Source: Elusimicrobia bacterium HGW-Elusimicrobia-1 (GTDB taxonomy: Bacteria > Elusimicrobiota > Endomicrobiia > PHAN01). From it: a stretch of 64,000 nt of DNA. Below, in pieces: positions 8,120 through 16,602 of this stretch. Where the stretch lies: contig PHAN01000001.1 in NCBI GenBank assembly GCA_002841695.1, forward strand, positions 62,001 through 126,000, in the 5' to 3' direction. The translations under genes and the position numbers were made by a program. The notes under the pieces were generated by a model, which was given only the letters and a program-made list of their open reading frames with translations, searched no databases and was not told the DNA's origin. Every line of letters begins with the position of its first letter. Positions within the stretch are counted from its first letter, which is position 1.

Positions 8120-8772
8120 AAAAAATTGCGGCGGTACGCGGTATTTTTGTGACGGGGACCGATACCGGCGCGGGAAAGACATATGTGTCCTGTCTTATAG
8201 CGTCGGCAGTCGCGGCGGGCCGGCGTGTTTCCGTTTTTAAGCCGTATCTGAGCGGCTCCCGCGCCGACGCGCGGAAGCTTCTTGCGGCTTCCGGCTCGTC
8301 ACAGCGAATCGACGAAGTCAATCCGTATTTTTTTAAGGCGCCGCTGGCTCCGTTTGTGGCCGCGCGACTCGAAAAAAAACGCATTTCCGTCGCGCATACC
8401 GTCGAAACTTTTAAAAAAGCGTGTCGTGCCGCCGATTTCGTTATAGTGGAAGGCGCAGGCGGACTCTTTGTTCCGGTTGCCGGCGGATTTCATATTATAG
8501 ATTTGATAAAAAAACTGCGACTGCCCGCCGTGCTCGTATCCCGCGCCGGTCTCGGGGCCATAAATCACACCTTGCTGAGCGTCGAAGCGTTGTCCCGACG
8601 AAAAATCAGGACGGCCGCCGTCGTCATAAATAACTACACCGGCCGCGGAGCCGCGCAAAAAACCAATCCTGCCGTTATCCGGAAATACGTTAGCGCGCCC
8701 GTCTTCGTCGTAAAAAAAGACGCGTGCCGCGCGCCGAAAGGACTTTTGAAATGCATTTTGAAAAAAGTATGA
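8110..8772 (+). CDS. bioD: ATP-dependent dethiobiotin synthetase
   Basis: Closes the ureido ring of 7,8-diaminononanoate with CO2 and ATP to give dethiobiotin. The N-terminal P-loop GTDTGAGKT (residues 16-24) and the VEGAGGLFVPV motif are diagnostic. The length of 220 residues is normal. It overlaps bioF by 10 bases, and bioA starts within its last codons, so translation is probably coupled throughout the operon. Confidence 0.95.
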   Translation: MRIKKIAAVRGIFVTGTDTGAGKTYVSCLIASAVAAGRRVSVFKPYLSGSRADARKLLAASGSSQRIDEVNPYFFKAPLAPFVAARLEKKRISVAHTVETFKKACRAADFVIVEGAGGLFVPVAGGFHIIDLIKKLRLPAVLVSRAGLGAINHTLLSVEALSRRKIRTAAVVINNYTGRGAAQKTNPAVIRKYVSAPVFVVKKDACRAPKGLLKCILKKV

Positions 8773-10190
8773 AGACCCCGTCGATATCCGCGCTCGACAA
8801 AAAATACGTCTGGCATCCGTTTACGCAGATGGCCGACTGGGCAAAAGAAGACAATCTCGTAATTGAATCGGGCCGCGGAATTTATTTGAAGGATACGAAC
8901 GGGAAAGAATACATCGACGGAGTGTCCTCATTGTGGGTCAACGTGCACGGCCATCGCAAGTCCGCCATAGACAACGCCATAAAAAAGCAGCTCGGGAAAA
9001 TCGCTCACTCGACGTATCTCGGCCTGGCGCACGCGCCCGGCGCTCTTCTGGCGGAGCGGCTGATTCGCCTTGCTCCGCGCGGTCTTGAGCGGGTATTCTA
9101 TTCTGATTCGGGATCGACCGCCGTCGAGATAGCTTTAAAAATGGCTTTCCGGTACTGGCGGCAGAAAAAAAATCCTTCGCGCGGCAAGACCATGTTTCTG
9201 TCTCTGAAAAACGCCTATCACGGCGATACCATCGGTTCGGTTTCCGTCGGGGGGATGGATCTTTTTGGCGAGAAGTTCCGGCCGCTGCTTTTTAAGACAT
9301 TATTCGCGCCGTCGTCTTACTGCTATCGTTGTCCGCACAGAACAAAAACTTCCGCCGCGGCTCCGCGCGTCTCCCGAAAGACCCGCGCCGGCGGCTTCCG
9401 GATTCATTGTATATCCGTCGGATGCAAGGGGGAATGTTTGAAAGCCGCCGAAGATATTTTCAAAAAACATTCCCGTCGCATAGCCGCGGCCGTCGCGGAA
9501 CCCATGATACAGGGCGCCGCCGGGATGCTGACTATGCCGCCGGGCTATTTTAAGGCCTTCGCGGATCTCTGCCGGCGATACGGAACGCTTCTTATTGCCG
9601 ACGAAGTCGCAACCGGCTTTGGCCGCACCGGCAAGATGTTCGCCTGCGAAATAGAAAACGTGCGCCCCGACATTATGTGTGTAGCCAAGGGAATAACCGG
9701 AGGATATTTGCCGTTGGCGGCTACGCTGGTCTCTGAAAAAATCCATCGGGCATTTCTGGGACGCTACGAAGATTTCAGAACTTTTTTCCACGGCCACACA
9801 TATACCGCCAATCCCCTTGCCTGCGCGGCGGCCATTGCGAACCTTGAAATATTCAAAAAAGAAAAAACTATCGGGAAGTTGCCGGCAAAAATAGCCGCGC
9901 TTTCCGCCGCGCTGCAAAAACTCTCGTCGGAAAACTCTTTCGTCGGCGATACGAGACAGCTGGGTCTTATGGCGGGAATAGAAATCGTAAAAGACAAAAA
10001 AACGGGGAGAATGTTCGCCGTCGAAGAAAAAACGGCGATAAAAATCTGTCGCCGCGCGCGTGATTACGGCGTGATACTTCGACCGCTGGGCAACGTTATC
10101 GTGATAATGCCGCCCCTGTCGGTTACCGTCGGCCAGATAGAAAAAATAATAAACGCCGTTGGAAAATCAATAAGAGACGTTCTGCCGTAA
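8751..10190 (+). CDS. bioA: Adenosylmethionine-8-amino-7-oxononanoate aminotransferase
   Basis: Transfers an amino group from SAM to 8-amino-7-oxononanoate. Recognised by the N-terminal VWHPFTQM, the HGHTYTANPLACAAA stretch and the PLP lysine K313 in AKGITGG. I start it at the ATG at 8751, which has AAAGGA eight bases upstream; an ATG at 8769 overlapping the bioD stop is the alternative. At 479 residues it is longer than usual. The CYRCP motif common in the family is followed by a longer, basic, cysteine-bearing loop (C191, C194, C220, C225, C229). It is the last gene of the operon, followed by palindromic repeats. Confidence 0.95.
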   Translation: MHFEKSMKTPSISALDKKYVWHPFTQMADWAKEDNLVIESGRGIYLKDTNGKEYIDGVSSLWVNVHGHRKSAIDNAIKKQLGKIAHSTYLGLAHAPGALLAERLIRLAPRGLERVFYSDSGSTAVEIALKMAFRYWRQKKNPSRGKTMFLSLKNAYHGDTIGSVSVGGMDLFGEKFRPLLFKTLFAPSSYCYRCPHRTKTSAAAPRVSRKTRAGGFRIHCISVGCKGECLKAAEDIFKKHSRRIAAAVAEPMIQGAAGMLTMPPGYFKAFADLCRRYGTLLIADEVATGFGRTGKMFACEIENVRPDIMCVAKGITGGYLPLAATLVSEKIHRAFLGRYEDFRTFFHGHTYTANPLACAAAIANLEIFKKEKTIGKLPAKIAALSAALQKLSSENSFVGDTRQLGLMAGIEIVKDKKTGRMFAVEEKTAIKICRRARDYGVILRPLGNVIVIMPPLSVTVGQIEKIINAVGKSIRDVLP

Positions 10191-10214
10191 GCAGCTGTAA
10201 AAATTAGCAAAGTA

Positions 10215-10389
10215 TGTCATTCCCGAACGTTTTTATCGGGAATCTACCCAAAATGTCATTCCCGAATGTCGTTATCGGGAATCTACTATAACCTTAAATT
10301 CTGGATTCCCGTTTGCACGGGAATGACGCTTGGGTGCGGCTTTCCACTGGAGTTTACCCCGCACCAAATTGGCGCGGCGCGGGAATGAC
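10215..10389. repeat. Cluster of gtcattcccg-family palindromic repeats
   Basis: Three or four palindromes in series fill the space between the convergent bioA and pgi genes: GTCATTCCCGAACG...CGGGAATC (from 10215), a second copy from about 10255, CTGGATTCCCG...CGGGAATGAC (10301-10327), and a GC-rich arm ending GGGAATGAC at 10389. The same family recurs at 20615, 31813, 47081, 48987 and 49356. The hairpins could also end transcription from both sides. Nothing else is seen in this gap. Confidence 0.8.
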
Positions 10390-10407
10390 AAAGAGAAATA
10401 AAAAAAA

Positions 10408-11793
10408 TCAAACCTTCCGCGCCGTAAACCGGTTTTTGAATTCCTCTATATCTTTTTTCTGCGTCTCGAATCCTGCGCGTCCCATCAGTCCGTAGGTCAG
10501 TTGTTTACCCAGCTCCACCCCCGGCTGGTCGAAGGCGTTAATGTCGAAAAGTTCGCCGGCATACGCGGTGGCAAGTTCCAGCATATAAAGCAACCCGCCG
10601 ATATTTTCCTCGTCTATCGTCGGAATATCGATAGTCATATTGGCGCGCTGTTCCTTCGCCAGCGCGGTTCTGGTTGCGTCTTCCTCGCATTTTATCAGTT
10701 CACCAAGAGAGCGTCCTTCCAGATAATGAGAATATCCTACTTTGGGTATGGGCGCGGATTTTCTGAATTTCCCCGCCGATAAAAACACCACCACTTTGTC
10801 GTAAGGCCCCTCGATGTAAAGCTGAACCTGCGAATGCTGGTCGGTGGCGCCCAGAGCTTTAACGGGAGTGGGGCCCACATTTATTGTTTTACCGGCGGTG
10901 TCGGATTTTTTTCCGAGAGATTCGGCCCACAACTGCCTGAACCAGTCGGCAACGGGATAAAGCGCGTTGGAATAGGGCATCATCACGCAGATTCGTTTGC
11001 CTTTAAGATAAAGAAGATAGTTCAGCGCCGCAAAAACCGCGGCCGGGTCTTCGAGCGGATTCGCCGCGGCCGAACATTTTTGATCCATCGCCTTTGCGCC
11101 CGAAAGAATTTTGTCGATTTTTATTCCCGCCGCCGCGGCCGATATAAGCCCCACCGGAGAAAGCGCGGAAAATCTTCCGCCGACGTTCGCGGGAATATCG
11201 AAACTCTCTATGCCTTCCGTGGAGGCCAATTCTCTTAAGAAGCCCTTTTGAGAGTCGGTGGTGAAAACCAGATGATCGCGGTATTTTTTGCCCGCTTTGT
11301 TTTCGAGGATTTTTTTGAAGAAGAAAAAATTGGCAAGACCTTCGGCCGTTGTGCCGGATTTCGATATGACATTGAAAACCGTTTTTTTGAAATCAATAGT
11401 TTCAGCCAATCCCTTGACCAGTTCCGGATCCACGTTGTCCGGCACAAAAATCCGCATCCATCCGCCGCGGGATTTTTTATCAAGAAGATTCCAGAACGGA
11501 TGGCGCAGCGCGCCCTGCAGTGCGATGTTTCCCAGCGCCGACCCGCCGATTCCGACCACCACGAAGTTGTCGAAGCGTTTCTTCAGCTTCGAGGCGAGAC
11601 GCTTTATTTTAGCGGCGTCTTCGGTTTTATAAGGCAGTTCCATAAAACCGAGTTTTCCGGCGGCTTTTTTTGCGCCGACGGCTTTTTTGGCCGCGCTCAG
11701 ACGGTCCTTCAGCGCAAGCAGTTCTTCGGCGGTTACGCCGTGTTCTCCGACTACGTCCGACATTGAATAGGTATAATTAAGTTTAACGTCCAT
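10408..11793 (-). CDS. pgi: Glucose-6-phosphate isomerase
   Basis: Interconverts glucose 6-phosphate and fructose 6-phosphate. Family motifs are VVGIGGSALGN near the N-terminus, NVISKSGTTAEGL, and GATDQHSQVQLYIEGP near the C-terminal third. The frame opens at 11814, but the ATG at 11793 has AAGGAG upstream and gives MDVKLNYTYS, so I use it; this makes 461 residues, in the range of the shorter bacterial enzymes. It is downstream of a LysM gene and a GH57 branching enzyme on the same strand, but separated from them by a 160-bp repeat that may attenuate transcription. Confidence 0.95.
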   Translation of the reverse strand: MDVKLNYTYSMSDVVGEHGVTAEELLALKDRLSAAKKAVGAKKAAGKLGFMELPYKTEDAAKIKRLASKLKKRFDNFVVVGIGGSALGNIALQGALRHPFWNLLDKKSRGGWMRIFVPDNVDPELVKGLAETIDFKKTVFNVISKSGTTAEGLANFFFFKKILENKAGKKYRDHLVFTTDSQKGFLRELASTEGIESFDIPANVGGRFSALSPVGLISAAAAGIKIDKILSGAKAMDQKCSAAANPLEDPAAVFAALNYLLYLKGKRICVMMPYSNALYPVADWFRQLWAESLGKKSDTAGKTINVGPTPVKALGATDQHSQVQLYIEGPYDKVVVFLSAGKFRKSAPIPKVGYSHYLEGRSLGELIKCEEDATRTALAKEQRANMTIDIPTIDEENIGGLLYMLELATAYAGELFDINAFDQPGVELGKQLTYGLMGRAGFETQKKDIEEFKNRFTARKV

Positions 11794-11825
11794 AATTTTT
11801 CTCCTTGTTTTCACCCTTCGCTTTT

Positions 11826-11988
11826 GTCACCCTGAGTGAAACGAAGGGTCTCGCTTCGGCTCAAGATAAACTCCGCGAAGAATCTCGTCTTTCGACGACA
11901 AGATAGACCCTTCGCGGAGTTTATCCTGAGGCATTACGAGATTCTTCGCTTCGCTCAGAATGACGCTCGCCGAAGGGCTCAGAATGAC
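11826..11988. repeat. gtcattctgag-family palindromic repeat
   Basis: Outer arms GTCACCCTGAGTGAA (11826) and TTCGCTCAGAATGAC pair imperfectly. An inner pair of arms (GATAAACTCCGCGAAG and CTTCGCGGAGTTTATC) forms a long stem. A further half-copy ends at about 11988. The same family is found at 17885-17960 and 38254-38323. It lies between the LysM gene and pgi; no other feature is seen there. Confidence 0.75.
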
Positions 11989-12011
11989 AAATACGGGGGT
12001 TTTCAACGGCC

Positions 12012-12608
12012 TCACCTTACTTTTTTTGCCGCTTCGACGTATTGTTCCCAGCTCGACACGGGTACGACGAGTTTTTGCCTGGGATATATTACGCGGGGAT
12101 TTTTGACGGAGGATTTATTGGCCAGATAAATATAGCGCCACTTCCGGCCGTCGGCAAAATGCCGGCGCATTGAGGCGATGTCCCACAAAGTATCGCCATG
12201 GCGGACTATGTAAATCCTGTCCGAAAACGCCGCCTCTTTTATCTCTTTTATCGACTGATGAGCCAACTCCCACGCCTTGTTCGCGTCGCCCTCGGCGAGG
12301 GTTTCCTTGGCGATACGGAGGGTGACCTGTCCTTTGGATGCGTTAAGATTTTCGCGCCGCGCGATTTTAAGATATTCTCCGGCCACGGCGACGGCCTCCC
12401 GCGCCAGGGCAGCTTTCCGCACGAGGTTTTCCGCTTCAAGTTCGCGCTTGCGCGCGTCAATTTCCGCGCGGGACTTTTCTTCTCTGCGCGCCCGCTCCAA
12501 TTCCGCGCGGGCTTTGGAGATTTCAACTTGCTTCGTGTATTCTTTCCAGCCGAAAAAGCCGGCCAGCGCCACGATAAGAAGTATCAAATGGAGTTTGGTT
12601 ATTTTCAA
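12012..12608 (-). CDS. Membrane-anchored coiled-coil LysM protein
   Basis: The protein has 198 residues. An N-terminal hydrophobic segment (about residues 6-20, LHLILLIVALAGFFGW) looks like a signal anchor. A charged Arg/Glu/Ala-rich coiled coil follows (about 30-110), then a C-terminal LysM module (YIVRHGDTLWDIASM ... NPRVIYPRQKLVVP), which binds peptidoglycan or similar glycan. It probably faces the periplasm. The start is a TTG with GAGGA seven bases upstream. It lies 16 bases after the GH57 gene in the same transcription unit. Its partner and role are unknown. Confidence 0.8.
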   Translation of the reverse strand: MKITKLHLILLIVALAGFFGWKEYTKQVEISKARAELERARREEKSRAEIDARKRELEAENLVRKAALAREAVAVAGEYLKIARRENLNASKGQVTLRIAKETLAEGDANKAWELAHQSIKEIKEAAFSDRIYIVRHGDTLWDIASMRRHFADGRKWRYIYLANKSSVKNPRVIYPRQKLVVPVSSWEQYVEAAKKVR

Positions 12609-12624
12609 CGAATCCTCCCTCTGT

Positions 12625-14205
12625 TCACAAGTAAACCCTGTAATCTATATCGGGAAAAATATTGTCCCTGCGTTCCAATTCCGTCACATACTCGCGGTCA
12701 AGCCGGCCGGTTCGGACATGTTCGTAAAGTTTGGTAAACCGCCGCAGATGGTCGGTGGTGCGCTTGCGGGCGTATTCCACCATGGTGCCGGTCGTCATTA
12801 TAAAAGCCCAGTCGCTGGACTGCGCCAGCATCAATTCTCTGGCCATTTGGTTGAGCGCCCTCCGCGCGTCGAGGCGAGCCGAGGGATTGTCCCGCGCGAT
12901 TTTTGTCATTCTTTCTTCCGCCTTGTGAAGATGACGGTAAATCCAGTCGTTTGAGCCGTTGAGCCACACTTCAAAGTAGCCCTTGTCGCCCCAGGATGAC
13001 GCCGCCGGACTTGATATTTGATTCTTCGGAAAGCGCGACAGATACTCCGACGGAGTGATGCACTTTACGATGTTCTGGTCGTAATGAATTTTTCTGAAAA
13101 GATAGTCCAGGAACAACGGCCCCTCGAACCACCAGTGACCGAAGAGTTCGGCGTCGAAAGGGGAAACCACCACGGGCGGACGGTCCATTATACTTGAGAG
13201 ATATTCCGCCTGTTTAGTTCTGTTAAACAGAAAATTTCCGGCGTGCGACGCGGCCGTCGCCGATGCCTTTGCCGGGTCGTAAGGCATTTTCGCGTCGAGA
13301 GAAACCTTACCCGTAACGCGGTAATATTTAAGCCCTACATTCCGGCGCACTCCATCGTCGTGAAGGTATGGTTTTATGTAATCGTAAGGCAGATCGTATC
13401 CGACGTCGCGGTAGAATTCCCTGTAAGACGGGTCGCCAGGATAGCCGGCGTCGGCGCTCCAGACCTGATGAGCCGTTTCCTGGTCCCTGCCGAAACAGGC
13501 CACGCCGGAAGGAGTGTAGAGCGGCGCGAAAATACCGTATCTCGGACGCGGTTCCGCGTATAAAATTCCGTGCGCTTCAAGAAAGAAAAACCGGATGCCC
13601 TCTTGGCGCAATATCTCTTCGATGCCGGGCGAATAGGCGCATTCGGCCAGCCATATTCCGCGCGGATTGCGTCCGAAATGCCGCCTGTAATCTTTTTTGG
13701 CGGCGCGAATCTGGGCAATCGCCGCGGCGCGGTGAGTCATCAGAGGAAGAAATCCGTGCGTCGCGCAGCAAGTTATTATCTCTATATGCCCTGAATCCTG
13801 GAGTTTTCTGAAACCCGCAAGAATCCTGCCGTCGTATTTGTCCAGAAGCCGGCGGCAATCCGCCAGTATATTTTTATAAAGAATCGCAGAGCGGTTGAAT
13901 TCGCGGCGGTTCTTGGTGCGCTCCACTTCTTTATCCGCGAGTTCCGCGAGCTTTGCTATGCGCGCGCCGTAGCGAGTCATTAAAAGCTCGTCGGACATCA
14001 TTCCGGCCAGCGACGGCGTTATAGTCATTGTGACGCGAAAATGGATTTTTTCGGAAACAAGGCGTTCAAATATGGAAAGAAGCGGCAGGTAGGTTTCAGT
14101 CAGCCCCTCGTAGAACCAATCCTCTTCGAGGAAATCCGGATATTCGGGGTGGCGTACGTACGGAAGGTGCGCGTGGAGAACGGGGCACCAGTATCCTTTT
14201 GGCAT
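12625..14205 (-). CDS. GH57 1,4-alpha-glucan branching enzyme
   Basis: A GH57 glycoside hydrolase of the AmyC/branching type, expected to create alpha-1,6 branches in glycogen-like glucans. Conserved regions are HAHLPYVRHPE (start), GIWLAECAYSPG with the likely nucleophile E188, and SPFDAELFGHWWFEGP with the likely acid/base D351. The usual WLPEC motif reads WLAEC. The C-terminal helical domain follows. The length of 526 residues is normal. The frame continues upstream to 14286 inside the DUF4912 gene, but homologues begin close to the ATG at 14205. DUF4912 genes commonly accompany GH57 enzymes. Amylase or glucanotransferase activity cannot be excluded. Confidence 0.87.
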   Translation of the reverse strand: MPKGYWCPVLHAHLPYVRHPEYPDFLEEDWFYEGLTETYLPLLSIFERLVSEKIHFRVTMTITPSLAGMMSDELLMTRYGARIAKLAELADKEVERTKNRREFNRSAILYKNILADCRRLLDKYDGRILAGFRKLQDSGHIEIITCCATHGFLPLMTHRAAAIAQIRAAKKDYRRHFGRNPRGIWLAECAYSPGIEEILRQEGIRFFFLEAHGILYAEPRPRYGIFAPLYTPSGVACFGRDQETAHQVWSADAGYPGDPSYREFYRDVGYDLPYDYIKPYLHDDGVRRNVGLKYYRVTGKVSLDAKMPYDPAKASATAASHAGNFLFNRTKQAEYLSSIMDRPPVVVSPFDAELFGHWWFEGPLFLDYLFRKIHYDQNIVKCITPSEYLSRFPKNQISSPAASSWGDKGYFEVWLNGSNDWIYRHLHKAEERMTKIARDNPSARLDARRALNQMARELMLAQSSDWAFIMTTGTMVEYARKRTTDHLRRFTKLYEHVRTGRLDREYVTELERRDNIFPDIDYRVYL

Positions 14206-14210
14206 CGGAT

Positions 14211-14834
14211 TTATTTTTTTGAGGTATTGGATTTTGAGCGGCCCGACAATACTCCGGAAGACGGCATAGACATAAGTTCCTTCCATCGTTCGGTCATAAG
14301 GCGGGCCATGGAAACGGATCCTGCGCCGGCTTCCAGACCGCCGGAAAGCTCAATTATTTTTTCAAAATCTTTTTCCGTTATGCCCCATTTCTCGTCCGTT
14401 TTGTCAGAAATCCCGAATCTGGGGGACGCCACGGGATTAGACCTGGCCGCCGCCGTAAACACGCCGTCGGCGCCGATTACGCCTATCTCCACGCACCATA
14501 CGCGGTTGACGCGCCCGCAGTTTATGTGCCAGCTTCCCGACTCGGGGGCAACAAAAATATCGAAAGCCGCAAGGGCGTTCCTGCCGTTGAATTTTACGCC
14601 CGTTATGTCGTAAACCCTGAGCGCCCACACGGCGCGCGATTTTGGTTTCGGCGGCAGTTTTTTGGTAAGCGCGGATATCTTATTTTGGTTTATTTCCCAG
14701 TAGACGTATATCCAGAGAGGATCCCTGGGGAGAGCGACAATCTTGGTGTCTCCGTATGACGCCGGAAGTCCGTGCGCCGTCGCTTGCGCCGGACGTATCT
14801 TTCTTAAAGACATTGAACCTGCGATTTTGGCCAT
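14211..14834 (-). CDS. DUF4912 domain protein
   Basis: The protein has 207 residues. It carries the DUF4912 pattern: LPASYGDTKIVALPRDPLWIYVYWEI, then WALRVYDITG and SGSWHINCGRVNRVW. The biochemical role of the domain is not known; it is often encoded beside GH57 glucan-branching enzymes, as here (five bases between the genes). A Gly/Ser/Lys-rich tail ends the protein. It is the first gene of a leftward operon behind a strong predicted promoter, with a GAGG ribosome site. Confidence 0.82.
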   Translation of the reverse strand: MAKIAGSMSLRKIRPAQATAHGLPASYGDTKIVALPRDPLWIYVYWEINQNKISALTKKLPPKPKSRAVWALRVYDITGVKFNGRNALAAFDIFVAPESGSWHINCGRVNRVWCVEIGVIGADGVFTAAARSNPVASPRFGISDKTDEKWGITEKDFEKIIELSGGLEAGAGSVSMARLMTERWKELMSMPSSGVLSGRSKSNTSKK

Positions 14835-14871
14835 AATTTATGCCTCGCCTCGTCGAAAATATAACTTCAAA

Positions 14872-14900
14872 ATAATACATTATTGAGGCCTTTTTGTCAA
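14872..14900 (-). promoter_or_regulatory. Promoter of the DUF4912-GH57-LysM operon
   Basis: On the minus strand: TTGACA (14900-14895), a 17-base spacer, and TATTAT (14877-14872). This is a near-consensus housekeeping promoter, placing the transcript start near 14865, about 30 bases before the DUF4912 start codon. Confidence 0.7.
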
Positions 14901-14980
14901 GCGCGCCGGACGTGGCCGCTTGTGTGTCCGGTATGGGCGCGTTAAAATACGCCTGCGACTGTTTTGCCGTCGGCGAATGT

Positions 14981-15009
14981 TTGATTTTTTAGAGTTTATT
15001 AGGTAGAAT
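14981..15009 (+). promoter_or_regulatory. Promoter of the exported-protein pair at 15025
   Basis: TTGATT (14981-14986), a 17-base spacer, and TAGAAT (15004-15009), with the start codon 16 bases downstream. It is back to back with the leftward promoter at 14872-14900 in a 190-base divergent region. Confidence 0.55.
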
Positions 15010-15024
15010 AACGTTCACATTTCA

Positions 15025-16602
15025 ATGCCATCAGCGATGACGAGACACTTTAAAGCAGCCGCGGTTTCCGCCGCGTGTTTTTCTGCGTTCGCAATAGCGG
15101 GTTTTGCCGCCGTGCCCGCGGCGACAGAGCGCGTTTATTTCTTTCTTTCCAGAACTCAAAGTCCCGACGGAAGTGTCGGCGGCGAAATACGTCGCGCGGC
15201 GGATCAGGCGCTTGTCGCCTCCGTTTTTCTGTATCGCGGGCATATAAACAGGGCGCGAAGGGCGCTCGATATTCTCGACAATATAAGGGAGGCCGACAAA
15301 AAATCAGGCGGATTCAAAGGGTTCGCGCAGACCTACGACGACAAATCGCGGGTCGTCTCGGGGCGCATCGACCCGTTTGCGCAGGCGGCCGCCGCATCGG
15401 CTTTTTATAACTACAAATCCATTGCGGGTACAAGCAGATACGACCGTTCGATGTCGGCCCTGGCGGACTTGTATCTCGCGCGGGTCAACCCGTGGGGCGT
15501 TGTCAGCGATTTTTCCGCGCTCTCATCGACGTCCGCGCTGCCGGCGACAATATCGTCGCCATCGGCGGTCGAAAATCTCTGCGCCTATTATATTTTTAAC
15601 GCGGCCGCCGCCTACACGAGAGACGACCGCTACTTAAAAGCCGCCAAGCGTCTCGGATACGCGCTGAAAGATTTGTTCTTTGAAGAAACCCGCAAGAGTT
15701 TTGTCGCGGATTTGTCGGGCGGGCCGGCCGCGCCGGATTCTTACGCCAATATGCTTGGAGCGTTGTTTGGCGGCCCGTGGCGTCCGGCGGTGTCGCTTGA
15801 CGCCGGAGGCGGTTTGGGCCGTATGTCCTTATCCGAATTGGCCGCAGCGCAGTACACCGCGTCCGCGAATTCGTCCGTGCCATCGCCCGAGCCGGCAACG
15901 GCCATGTTCCTGAGTTTCCCGCCGGAGATACCCGACGGAGCGTTTATAGGCGCATCGGACGGACAATCCCGCCCGAAACCGGACTATTTCGCCACTGCGG
16001 TTTTTGTTTTTCTGGCGGAAAAAAATAATCCGTTTGCCATTCGCGACGAAAACTTTTTGCGCCGCGTGGACGGCGCCGAAGTTCCGCGCGGCGAGCAGTG
16101 GAAGTCCGACGGATTTGAGTCCGGTGAGAGAGAGTTTTATTCGGCGCCCCGCGAAGCCGTTCGCAACGCCGACGTGTTCTTAAGCCCCGACAATCAGTCG
16201 AAAAAAAACGGAAGTTTTTCCCTGAGGGCGCAGTATTTGCCCTTGAAAAACGAGAAATCCTCGGCCATTGTCACCAGGGTTTTCTACCCCGCGCAGGATT
16301 TTTCCGGAGCGGGCCGCTTACGGTTTTGGCTCGCTGCCCGCCCCGCGGTTTTTACTTTGGGCGCGATGAATCTGAAAATCCGCCTCAGAGTAATAGACGA
16401 ATCCGGAGTGTGGGCGGATTCCCAGCCGTTAAATTATTCCGGGCGCGGCGTGGAAAACTCCGTGGTCTGCCCCGCGGGTTTTACGCCGTCGGCCGTCGGA
16501 AAACATCCCGACTATTCCAAAATAAAAAAACTTGTCTGGATGTTTGAAGAAGAAACCCAGACGTCCTGGAACATAAATCTTGACGACGTGAGGATAGAAT
16601 GA
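15025..16602 (+). CDS. Exported protein with helical-toroid and jelly-roll-like domains, unknown function
   Basis: The protein has 525 residues. A signal peptide is visible (FKAAAVSAACFSAFAIAGFAA). Residues about 30-280 contain repeated helical units with aromatic and acidic positions (SRTQSPDGSVGGEI, YNYKSIAGTSRYDRSM, YLKAAKRLGYAL) that resemble an alpha/alpha toroid as in some glycoside hydrolases or lyases. Residues about 345-525 look like a beta-rich carbohydrate-binding jelly roll and end LDDVRIE. I do not recognise the family, and no catalytic residues can be assigned. It overlaps the following barrel-LysM gene by four bases, so both probably act at the envelope. An ATG at 15037 is an alternative start. 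Confidence 0.6.
   Translation: MPSAMTRHFKAAAVSAACFSAFAIAGFAAVPAATERVYFFLSRTQSPDGSVGGEIRRAADQALVASVFLYRGHINRARRALDILDNIREADKKSGGFKGFAQTYDDKSRVVSGRIDPFAQAAAASAFYNYKSIAGTSRYDRSMSALADLYLARVNPWGVVSDFSALSSTSALPATISSPSAVENLCAYYIFNAAAAYTRDDRYLKAAKRLGYALKDLFFEETRKSFVADLSGGPAAPDSYANMLGALFGGPWRPAVSLDAGGGLGRMSLSELAAAQYTASANSSVPSPEPATAMFLSFPPEIPDGAFIGASDGQSRPKPDYFATAVFVFLAEKNNPFAIRDENFLRRVDGAEVPRGEQWKSDGFESGEREFYSAPREAVRNADVFLSPDNQSKKNGSFSLRAQYLPLKNEKSSAIVTRVFYPAQDFSGAGRLRFWLAARPAVFTLGAMNLKIRLRVIDESGVWADSQPLNYSGRGVENSVVCPAGFTPSAVGKHPDYSKIKKLVWMFEEETQTSWNINLDDVRIE

Noticed and set aside
14206-14286. Upstream extension of the GH57 gene
   Set aside because: It overlaps the DUF4912 gene by 76 bases, and the family's conserved N-terminus begins near 14205.
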